A stretch of DNA of 64,000 bases from SHVO01 sp041905525. GTDB lineage: Bacteria; Pseudomonadota; Alphaproteobacteria; Rhodospirillales; Rhodospirillaceae. Location: NCBI GenBank assembly GCA_041905525.1, contig JAYRKY010000001.1, positions 434,001-498,000 of the forward strand. Direction: 5' to 3'. Both the position numbers and the translations under genes were made by a program. The notes under the pieces are model-generated. The model saw nothing but the letters and a program-made list of their open reading frames with translations. It did not search any database and had not been told where the DNA came from. This document shows, one piece after another, positions 26,513-33,106 of this stretch (position 1 is the stretch's first letter; each line of letters begins with the position of its first letter).

Positions 26513-26589
26513 GTGCCCGTAGCTCAGCTGGATAGAGCGTCGCCCTCCGGAGGCGAAGGTCAGGGGTTCGAATCCCTTCGGGCACGCCA
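26513..26589 (+). tRNA. tRNA-Arg (anticodon CCG)
   Basis: The cloverleaf can be drawn by eye. The acceptor GTGCCCG pairs with CGGGCAC, the D arm is AGCTCAGCTGGATAGAGC, and the anticodon stem TCGCC/GGCGA has loop CTCCGGA with anticodon CCG. The T arm is AGGGGTTCGAATCCCT-like, and CCA is encoded (26587-26589). Its 3' end serves as the attachment site for the islands that follow. Confidence 0.95.
26573..26589 (+). repeat. Attachment-site repeat, left copy (3' end of tRNA-Arg)
   Basis: The 17 bases TCCCTTCGGGCACGCCA at the 3' end of tRNA-Arg recur perfectly at 33181-33197, 6.6 kb downstream and in the same orientation, next to a tyrosine integrase gene. This is the expected attL/attR pattern of tRNA-targeted integration. 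The tRNA itself is left intact. Confidence 0.9.
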
Positions 26590-26672
26590 ACTTCTAACGC
26601 CGTCCGAATCTCCGATTACCCGGGCCATAGCGCTTACTTGAAGGCCTAAATCGTAGCACAAATCGTATCACG

Positions 26673-27365
26673 ATGGCTCTAAACCAAGTTCGAACGCTCA
26701 AAGAAACAATTCGCGCAACGTTGCCGTTCCGCCGGCCCATATTTGAATGGCCTTCTTTTGCGGTCGCTTGGGTTAATGGGGTCTTCGACCAGCTCGGGAA
26801 ACTAGTTCGAGTTCAAACGTCAGACTTTGAGAGCGGTGCTCCGAGCAACTTCGGAGCTACGTATGTTGCTTACCGCCTTTTTGGCGGTCAACACCGCATC
26901 ACAGTCTATCCAGACCGCATGGAGATAGATTTTCCAGGATTGGTCGTAGCGGATGGACCGTTAGTCGGCCAAATTCTGACAGCCTTCCACGATCTGATTT
27001 TTGCGGTGGAGGGGGTATCGATTCCCTACCTTCAGGTCACAAATCATTGCTTCTTAGGTTGCCAGGACTTTTCCGCAACAGAATACCTTAAGCGATTCTC
27101 CATCCAGTCGATCGAAAGCTCCCTGGGACCGATTGTAGAATACCAGCCTTCCGTTCGTTTTAATTGCGCATCGGTTTCTGAAGGTTGGCACGGTCTCGTG
27201 ACATTGGAAAAATCGAGTTCCGACCCCAATGGCTTATTCTTATCGATGGATTTAACGCTGCTACAGCTGGAAGCGCATAAGACCTACCAGGAAAAAGCCA
27301 CTGCACTAAATAAGGCGATTGTGACAATCACCGCTGCAATGGATTTGAAGATCCATGACGAGTGA
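26673..27365 (+). CDS. Unrecognised protein, first gene of an Xre/MbcA-RES-like operon
   Basis: The product has 230 residues with no motif or family that I recognise. It is mixed alpha/beta by eye, with no signal peptide or membrane segment. Motif-like stretches are FGGQHRITVYPDRMEIDF and ISTKSL-free, strand-rich middle sequence with several aromatic residues. Its stop (27363-27365) overlaps the start of the antitoxin-like gene by 11 bases, so the two are translationally coupled. It could be a third component or modulator of that system, or an unrelated passenger. Codon use and composition are AT-richer than the chromosomal genes. Confidence 0.7.
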   Translation: MALNQVRTLKETIRATLPFRRPIFEWPSFAVAWVNGVFDQLGKLVRVQTSDFESGAPSNFGATYVAYRLFGGQHRITVYPDRMEIDFPGLVVADGPLVGQILTAFHDLIFAVEGVSIPYLQVTNHCFLGCQDFSATEYLKRFSIQSIESSLGPIVEYQPSVRFNCASVSEGWHGLVTLEKSSSDPNGLFLSMDLTLLQLEAHKTYQEKATALNKAIVTITAAMDLKIHDE

Positions 27366-27912
27366 GCCCAACTCATTCCCACTCGGGTCGAATGTTCACT
27401 CCTTGGAGGCGGCGCGTCTTCAGCAGGATATAAATCGAGTATTCGCACAACACCGCGAATATCCACAGGCGCTACTGGGTGAGCTTCGTGAAACGTCATT
27501 GTTGGCAGCCGCTGGTGGTAGCGTGGGCATCGGCATAGCTTCGAGCCCTTTGCCTCGAAGCAAGCCTGATTTAATTGATGGCTTTGCGAAGCTGGCCGAT
27601 CGGTGGGAGTTAAATCAGAACCAACAGCTGACGTTGCTGGGCTTGGCGGACAATCCGGCGCTAGGCCGCATCATTATCGCGGGAACAATCGAACCCCCGT
27701 TCAGAGATATCCAAGATCGCGTTGCGTTGTTGCTTGGCATTAGTATTTCGTTGGGCGAGATGTATGACGACGACCGGGACGCCGAATTGAAATGGTTGCA
27801 TACGCCTTTCGACGGCCTTGGTAGGTCCACACCAATGGACCTAATACTAAAGGGGCCAATGGTGCAGTTGGTGGAGGTCCACAATTTCCTCCGTTTCCTC
27901 CGAAGCCTCTAA
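27355..27912 (+). CDS. Xre/MbcA/ParS-type antitoxin
   Basis: The product has 185 residues. From about residue 75 it has an Xre-like helical part (FAKLADRWELNQNQQLTLLG) and then the C-terminal toxin-binding domain (VALLLGISISLGEMY, ELKWLHTPFDGLGRSTPMDL, VEVHNFLRFL). This matches the DUF2384/MbcA pattern in which W-L-x(n)-P-F-x-G-x(n)-P-x-D-L is diagnostic. The first 70 residues are an uncharacterised extension. It is followed by a RES-domain gene, the usual toxin partner. The start is the ATG overlapping the upstream gene. Confidence 0.78.
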   Translation: MTSEPNSFPLGSNVHSLEAARLQQDINRVFAQHREYPQALLGELRETSLLAAAGGSVGIGIASSPLPRSKPDLIDGFAKLADRWELNQNQQLTLLGLADNPALGRIIIAGTIEPPFRDIQDRVALLLGISISLGEMYDDDRDAELKWLHTPFDGLGRSTPMDLILKGPMVQLVEVHNFLRFLRSL

Positions 27913-28048
27913 CGCCTGCAACGTTCCGCGCCGGTCTGCGCGGGTCCTTTGTTCGCGCCTCGTATCCGGCTCTTTTGCTTTTGATAAACGTTGTTCTTCT
28001 CGAGGTCTAAGCGTCGGAGATCGAGCGGCTCTTATTGCGCGGCTAACG

Positions 28049-28528
28049 TTGCTAGGTTCAGAGATTGAAGCGCGAGATTGGTTGGTGGGTTCCTTCTCAC
28101 GATTGGCACCTCAACGGTACAACGACGCCAGCTTTGGTGTGCTCTATACCGCTTTGGATATTGCGACATGCCGTGCAGAGGTCGGACATTACGTCCTTAC
28201 AGATCCTGGCTTGCGGGCTTCCGCGATGATTAAGCCGCTGCGATATACACATTTTGTAGTGAGCTTCGAGGGCGTGATTGGCGACCTTAGGACGAACTCC
28301 GTAATCCAGTCGAAGCTTGTCAGTAATGACCATACTTTCTGCCGGTCAGTTGGAGCAGTCGCGCGATCCGTCGGCTTTGATGCACTGCAAGTACCTTCGG
28401 CTCGTCACCTAACTGGAACTTGCTTTCCAATATTTACCAAAAGCACCGTTAAGGAAGCGACCCCCACCGATTGGTACACCGTAGGCTTCGACCCTGGCGT
28501 GACATGGAGTTCCGTGGCCGCCCCCTAA
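28049..28528 (+). CDS. RES-domain toxin (NAD+-degrading family), possibly with an unannotated N-terminal part
   Basis: The product is 159 residues from TTG at 28049. The core RYNDASFGVLYTALDIATCRAEVGHYV carries the Arg, Tyr and Glu that give RES domains their name and catalytic set (RES toxins destroy NAD+). The frame is open back to 27851 with no ATG, GTG or TTG before 28049, and no clear ribosome site is seen. The start is therefore uncertain, and a small deletion or frameshift at the N-terminus is possible. It lies 136 bp after the antitoxin stop, a wider gap than usual for such pairs. Confidence 0.65.
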   Translation: MLGSEIEARDWLVGSFSRLAPQRYNDASFGVLYTALDIATCRAEVGHYVLTDPGLRASAMIKPLRYTHFVVSFEGVIGDLRTNSVIQSKLVSNDHTFCRSVGAVARSVGFDALQVPSARHLTGTCFPIFTKSTVKEATPTDWYTVGFDPGVTWSSVAAP

Positions 28529-28616
28529 CCTGGCGGCTGAAGAGACTGAAAATGCGGCCAAGGATTATATGGTATCCCGTCCTGCCATTCGCTTCAGGCC
28601 CGACGCGAGCGATCGG

Positions 28617-28853
28617 CTAATCTATTTGAATGCCTCGAAGCAGGGGAATGGGGTCTATCCCAATCGCTCCGGCTACGGTCAGAAATTCAATAACGTCCAA
28701 CCTACGCTCCGCCTGCTCATATTTGGCGACGAAGGATTGGGGTCGCTTAAGACGTTTTGCCAACTCCGCTTGCGTTAATTTCTGCGCTTTGCGTGCGTCG
28801 CGAAGCATGGCGATTAGCTTTTTATAACGCGCGCTATGCGTCGATTTTCTCAT
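28617..28853 (-). CDS. Small XRE-family helix-turn-helix regulator
   Basis: The product has 78 residues from the ATG at 28853 (a TTG at 28880 would add nine). The helix-turn-helix is AMLRDARKAQKLTQAELAKR followed by LKRPQSFVAKYEQAERRLDV, a clean Cro/CI-type domain with little else. The last residues, GAIGIDPIPLLRG, are the usual closing helix. It faces away from the membrane protein at 28930 and converges on the RES gene. It may repress island genes, but the operator is not identified. Confidence 0.8.
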   Translation of the reverse strand: MRKSTHSARYKKLIAMLRDARKAQKLTQAELAKRLKRPQSFVAKYEQAERRLDVIEFLTVAGAIGIDPIPLLRGIQID

Positions 28854-28929
28854 TCGGAGACCCGAAGTTGGGGTCCCCAAATAGAATCTCGCCTACCGCA
28901 ATATCCCAAAATAGGATACTTATTCCGCC

Positions 28930-29319
28930 TTGGTCATTGGAGATCGGCCCATTCGTCCGGTTCGCAAACGCAAAAGCTTTGATCCGGCCGCTGGGTTCGG
29001 CTGCGTAGCCCTGGGATGTTTTGGGCTGCTAGTACTGTTTAGCCTCTATTTCATTTTCCTCGGAGCATGGTCCGTCATGTCGTCCCCAATAGGGGTGATT
29101 GCGGGCATCGTCATTATCGCTTTGGCAGGCCCTTTCTTGATTCCTTTCTTGAGCCGCGAAGCAATCTTCTCCCTCATTGTTGTGTTTGCCGCGCTGGCCT
29201 GCGCTAGGCTCGCGATGATGGTGTATCCCACCGTCACTTGGTCTCAAGCGGGGCCAGTAGCTCTTTTTCTCGCCTTTCTTACGGCTGGCTGGTTACGGGC
29301 CGATGAGGAGCCGAGCTAA
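28930..29319 (+). CDS. Small membrane protein of unknown function
   Basis: The product has 129 residues from a TTG start. After a basic N-terminus (RPVRKRKSF) there are about four hydrophobic segments: CVALGCFGLLVLFSLYFIFL, VIAGIVIIALAGPFLIPFL, IFSLIVVFAALACARLAMMV and GPVALFLAFLTAGWL. No family is recognised. It diverges from the XRE regulator, and 76 bp separate the two starts, so it is a likely regulatory target. The start codon is uncertain, and the call as a real gene rests on the length and coherent membrane topology. Confidence 0.55.
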   Translation: MVIGDRPIRPVRKRKSFDPAAGFGCVALGCFGLLVLFSLYFIFLGAWSVMSSPIGVIAGIVIIALAGPFLIPFLSREAIFSLIVVFAALACARLAMMVYPTVTWSQAGPVALFLAFLTAGWLRADEEPS

Positions 29320-29740
29320 AGCCGATAACGGCAATAACCACCAGGAGATTGCTGCCGCAAAAGGTACTGAAATGGCAGTTAGCCACTTCCAAAATCCGGG
29401 AGATCGTATGATCTCCAAAACGATAGTTTCAAGAAAGCTCGACCCACTGCCGCTCTGCATCTTTCAGCCCCATGTCTTAGGCGCACTCCGCCGTTGACTG
29501 CCAAACAGCGTGCGCCTTCACACGTTGCTTATGCATGCCCTATCACGACCGGAGCAGTCGCCAGTCGTGTTGTCTTACTGATTCCCCTGAGGTGTTGCAG
29601 ACCTAAACAGGCTCTTATTGCTGAGCCATTTCTCCCGGAAAGCAACTCCAACACGATACATTAAAAGCCGGTGGAATCAAAGTAGCGCTGCTACTAACTT
29701 TCCTAACGTCGCTGGCCCGCCGTGGTTCGCATCTTATGGG
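29320..29740. other. About 420-bp intergenic stretch in the island
   Basis: I see no convincing gene here. A short frame at 29303-29497 overlaps the preceding gene, has no recognisable features and is not called. The right edge is the terminator for the leftward genes. An origin or accessory recombination site could lie here, but I find no clear iterons. Confidence 0.4.
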
Positions 29741-29775
29741 TTAAAAAAGCCCCGCCACAGTTAAGCAGCGGGGCT
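29741..29775 (-). terminator. Terminator for the leftward island genes
   Basis: On the minus strand an 8-bp stem (AGCCCCGC with GCGGGGCT, 29748-29755 and 29768-29775) is followed by TTTTTTAA. It sits 8 bp beyond the stop codon of the leftward gene 29784-30200. Confidence 0.85.
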
Positions 29776-29783
29776 CATAGCAA

Positions 29784-30200
29784 TCACATCCTTAGTCGAA
29801 CAAGGGCGGCTAAACGGGCCAACTCGCTGTCTTCTCCCTCCACATATCGAGCGGTAATTGGAAAGCGGCGGCACTCTGTTAAGAGTTGGCGCCACAAGTC
29901 CTCATACTTCACGTTAGTTCTGGCGTTAGATTTCCAAGAGCGACTTCGCCACTCACTATTCGCTAGGTAAATGCCGTTAACGAGATTGCGGTAATTGGTT
30001 CGCAGCTCAACGGCGTCCTGCACGCTGCAATTTTCTAGCACTGACACGCAGCCACGAAGAATAGCTTGCTGCTGTGTGCAGTCTTGGAATGCTCCGCCGT
30101 AGTCTTGCACTGTATCTCCTGTGATTTTGCTAGAGGCCCAGGCTGCTCTCCAACAACCATTACGTCTTCGCTGTGCGGCGACTATGTGAACTACCGTCAT
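29784..30200 (-). CDS. Unrecognised small protein, coupled to the HUH-like gene
   Basis: The product has 138 residues with no motif that I recognise. It is basic and cysteine-containing (ENCSVQDAVELRTNYRNLVN), with no membrane segment. Its ATG overlaps the stop of the upstream HUH-like gene (30197-30200), and it ends just before a strong terminator. This supports a real two-gene unit rather than a chance frame. It could be an accessory replication or mobilisation protein. Confidence 0.6.
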   Translation of the reverse strand: MTVVHIVAAQRRRNGCWRAAWASSKITGDTVQDYGGAFQDCTQQQAILRGCVSVLENCSVQDAVELRTNYRNLVNGIYLANSEWRSRSWKSNARTNVKYEDLWRQLLTECRRFPITARYVEGEDSELARLAALVRLRM

Positions 30201-30871
30201 GCTGCGATGCCCCGGCGAGGGGGGTGCAAAACGGAGCGTAAGGCATCATGGTGAGTGGCATCTTCATAGCCAGCGCGACGACGTGCCACTGGGCCTAAAC
30301 TGTGACTCACACCCAAGCGCTTGAAGAGCACCGTCCCTTGTACGCCTCGGTGCTCGATGCCTAACAAGTCGCCCAGATTTCTCGTCACACCATCGACCTC
30401 AAGCGTGGCGCGATGATCCATGCCCTTCAGCATGTACCTACAAGTTCCGGCACGCTGAGTGGCTGTCCACATGTACTTGGGACGCTGCTCTCCCTGATCC
30501 TGGGCGATCTCCAGAATCCTGCGATTTTGCTCAAAGCCAGGGATAAATCTCTCCAGCTTGGCTTGTAAAAAGGGAAAGACAGAAAATGGGATGTGAATGG
30601 AAATGTGGGTGTGAAGACCCAGTCGCCTGCCGTTTTCAATGCACCAAATGAAGGCGGGCCTTATTCCTCTCCTTCTCAGCCACCTGCCTAGCTCCCTTAA
30701 TGTTGAGCCTTGGCACTTGAGTAAGGAAGAGGGATCAAAACCCCTAATGCACTCCCAACTAATCGTAGCTTGCGCCGTTAGAGGGAGACGTTGCTGCTCG
30801 CTGAAAGCCAGCGCATTAATCGCGTTATATAAAGATTTAGTGCTAATGCACTCGAAATTGGTTTTACCCAT
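30197..30871 (-). CDS. Putative HUH-type replication/nicking protein
   Basis: The product has 224 residues from the ATG at 30871 (MGKTNFECISTKSLYN); the frame is open to 30961. Two features recall rolling-circle Rep/relaxase folds. One is a two-histidine metal-binding strand, GRRLGLHTHISIHIPFS. About 70 residues later comes CRYMLKGMD, which fits the catalytic YxxK motif. The metal-site strand departs from the strict H-hydrophobic-H pattern, and other motifs are not clear. I regard this as a likely but unproven HUH-like protein. The tail overlaps the downstream gene. Confidence 0.5.
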   Translation of the reverse strand: MGKTNFECISTKSLYNAINALAFSEQQRLPLTAQATISWECIRGFDPSSLLKCQGSTLRELGRWLRRRGIRPAFIWCIENGRRLGLHTHISIHIPFSVFPFLQAKLERFIPGFEQNRRILEIAQDQGEQRPKYMWTATQRAGTCRYMLKGMDHRATLEVDGVTRNLGDLLGIEHRGVQGTVLFKRLGVSHSLGPVARRRAGYEDATHHDALRSVLHPPRRGIAA

Positions 30872-31336
30872 AATGAAGATTCCAGAATTTCTCCCTCCCT
30901 GAGAATTGGGAAAAGGAGAATGGTTAAGCTCTAATACTGAAACGCTATGCCGACGGTGCACTTAAGGCCGTCGTTCCTGCATACACGCACAGAATCGGTG
31001 CCAGAGTTTTGGACCACCGAAACCTGATTAGAGTAGTTAGTGCGCTGCTGTTTATCTGGGCATGTTTCCTCCATGCATTTGCTGTTGCCTGTCGCTAAGT
31101 TCTCCGCTGAGGAAAGCTGCGGTGCTTGCCTCGCTAAATCCAACACGCGTCTAATCCTCAGTACGCGGTCCAATTAGTAGTTAGCGCTCGAATGCCCCGG
31201 TAATCAGCCCGCTGCTATTGGTCGGGGTACTTAGCGACTTTAAAAACCTAAAATTCCATCACGTGGGTACATACATACCCCGATAGGGGGGCATGGCCCT
31301 TGCCCACCCCGCGTTCTAAATGCCCCAAGGATTGAA
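30872..31336. other. About 465-bp gap between integrase and HUH-like gene
   Basis: No supportable gene. A leftward 80-codon frame at 30931-31173 lacks any recognisable feature. The stretch includes a CCCCGATAGGGGGG-like run near 31277-31290 and may hold the promoter of the leftward HUH-like unit. No excisionase-like gene is seen. Confidence 0.4.
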
Positions 31337-33106
31337 TTAGGCGGCCGTGGGAAGCGTTTTCGCCGGGGACCCGTCACCAGCCCTTAGGTGCGACAGATCG
31401 AGACCCCAGAACGTAATCTTTTGCATTGCTTCAGCGAGGACTTCAAATGGGTACCCAGTCCCATAGGCATCGGTTACCGAACCGCCTGAATGCCCCACCA
31501 AGGCCTGGATAATCTCTTTCCCAATACGCGCGGCCCGCGCTGCATCCGTAAACGTATGTCTCAGCGAATGGAAAGTTAGTTTCGAAGACGGGTAGCGGGC
31601 GGACTTGATTAGGCGAGCGAAGAATTTGCCCAGGGCGTCATCTGATTGATCCCGGAAGATAAGGGTGTTGGCCGGTGTGGCCCGAATGAACTCGAGTAGT
31701 CCGAGTTCTATTAGCATCGGATGCACCGGGACTAATCGTATGCCGTTGTCTGTCTTTGCTTCCGTGATGTCGAATGCATACGAACCGTCAAAGCGTAGCA
31801 GGCGCTCTGGCGTTAGCCCAAAAATCTCGCCGCGCCGCATTCCAGTGAACAGGGCGACTATAGGGACCCAGAACCGCGTGCCACGATCTCTAAACTTGCC
31901 GGGTTTGTCCCAATGGCAACCATCGCAACCTGTGTAGAAGGGTTGCCTAAACAGAACTTCTAAGTCGGTTTTCGAGAAAGTATCGCGTTTGTCCCTTGGC
32001 TTTACCGGGTCCTTAACGGCCATTTTTGTAGCGGGGTTGTCTGCGCAATAGGCGAGGTCAGAACCGTATCGGAAGAAGTGCGATAGGGTGCCGAGATATG
32101 CATTTACGGAGGCAGGACCTAGCAGTTTGCCCTTCTCGGAGACGGGGAGGGTGGCAAGCGCACAAAGATCCATGCTCGCAAAGCGACGGGCCTTGAGGAA
32201 GTCCCGAGGGAGCTGAGTCAGTATGTCCCGATATTCTCGGACTCGCGCACGCGAAATGTCTGAGACCGCCGTGTTGCTACCGAAGTAACGTTCAGCAATG
32301 CGAAGATGTTCTTTGTATTTGAGCGCGCTTCGTTCCTTTAAGCCTGGGGATTTCTCCCGGATAAAGCGCTCGACTAGCTTAGCGAATGAAATGCTATCCG
32401 ATGCGATAGATCGGGCCGTAACGGACGCGGTGGAACGGTCATAACCCTGCCCTGGCCCTGAAACCTGACCGTTCCTTTCTGTTTCTTCGCTTGCAAACAG
32501 GGGGTCAGAGAGGCGCCAAGAGCCCGGACGATCTAGGCCATTGGCGAAAAGGTGACGTTGGTAAAGAGAATCTTCTTTGACCGCGCGCGATAGATAGTGC
32601 GCAAACAAATTCCACTCTTCGGAATCCGGTTCGAGATGATGGCCGTAGGTACTAAGGATGCCGGGAATGCTGCTCTGGACGTAAGAGCAGTCATTCACCC
32701 GAATCTCTTCATCGAGCTGCTTTGCAACCCCGCCCAGGTGAAGGGCCATCTCCAGCATATCGCGCCGTGTGAACCCGCCCATAGATTTGGGCGTTATAGA
32801 GGCAAAACTCCGACGCGCCTCCTTTAGCGAATCTTCTAGATAGCGTCGGGCTAATGCAAAGCATGCATCGTCCGACAAATGCGGGCATGAACCACACATG
32901 TTGAGCGCTCCAAAATAAATTGATTTTATGAGGCCCAACCGGTGTTCGGCTTCTATGCGAATGCCGGTCTTGAGACTAACAACTATCTCGGCACGTCTCA
33001 GAGCGACCTTCCATTGGTCGCCGACGTACAGGCGTGCGTAGTAAATACCACAGCTTTTCCGCTTCTGGAGATTGCGAGGCAGATTTTTTTTAGCAATTCG
33101 TAGCAC
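31337..33106 (-). CDS. Tyrosine recombinase / island integrase
   Basis: The product has 589 residues. The N-terminal part (SCGIYYARLYVGDQW) resembles the arm-binding region of large phage-type integrases. A SAM-like core-binding domain precedes the catalytic domain, which has the first Arg in FTGMRRGEIFGL, HSLRHTFTDAARAA (His-x-x-Arg) and VGHSGGSVTDAYG with the nucleophile Tyr near the C-terminus. All catalytic residues seem present, so it should be active. It is transcribed leftwards, away from the right attachment repeat, and its start overlaps the recombinase C-terminal frame by 17 bases. Confidence 0.9.
   Translation of the reverse strand: MLRIAKKNLPRNLQKRKSCGIYYARLYVGDQWKVALRRAEIVVSLKTGIRIEAEHRLGLIKSIYFGALNMCGSCPHLSDDACFALARRYLEDSLKEARRSFASITPKSMGGFTRRDMLEMALHLGGVAKQLDEEIRVNDCSYVQSSIPGILSTYGHHLEPDSEEWNLFAHYLSRAVKEDSLYQRHLFANGLDRPGSWRLSDPLFASEETERNGQVSGPGQGYDRSTASVTARSIASDSISFAKLVERFIREKSPGLKERSALKYKEHLRIAERYFGSNTAVSDISRARVREYRDILTQLPRDFLKARRFASMDLCALATLPVSEKGKLLGPASVNAYLGTLSHFFRYGSDLAYCADNPATKMAVKDPVKPRDKRDTFSKTDLEVLFRQPFYTGCDGCHWDKPGKFRDRGTRFWVPIVALFTGMRRGEIFGLTPERLLRFDGSYAFDITEAKTDNGIRLVPVHPMLIELGLLEFIRATPANTLIFRDQSDDALGKFFARLIKSARYPSSKLTFHSLRHTFTDAARAARIGKEIIQALVGHSGGSVTDAYGTGYPFEVLAEAMQKITFWGLDLSHLRAGDGSPAKTLPTAA

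Noticed and set aside
26370..26585. Leftward frame encoding MPEGIRTPDLRLRRATLYPA across the tRNA
   Set aside because: This peptide is the familiar antisense translation of a tRNA gene and is a known annotation artefact.
29303..29497. 64-codon rightward frame
   Set aside because: It overlaps the preceding gene, has no ribosome site, family or coherent composition.
26590..29740. Integron cassette array (repeated TAACG-type junctions near gene ends)
   Set aside because: The short TCTAACGCC or CTAACGT motifs lack paired 7-base core sites and conserved spacing, and there is no IntI-type integrase.
30931..31173. 80-codon leftward frame upstream of the HUH-like gene
   Set aside because: No recognisable features; low-complexity composition and no start signal.
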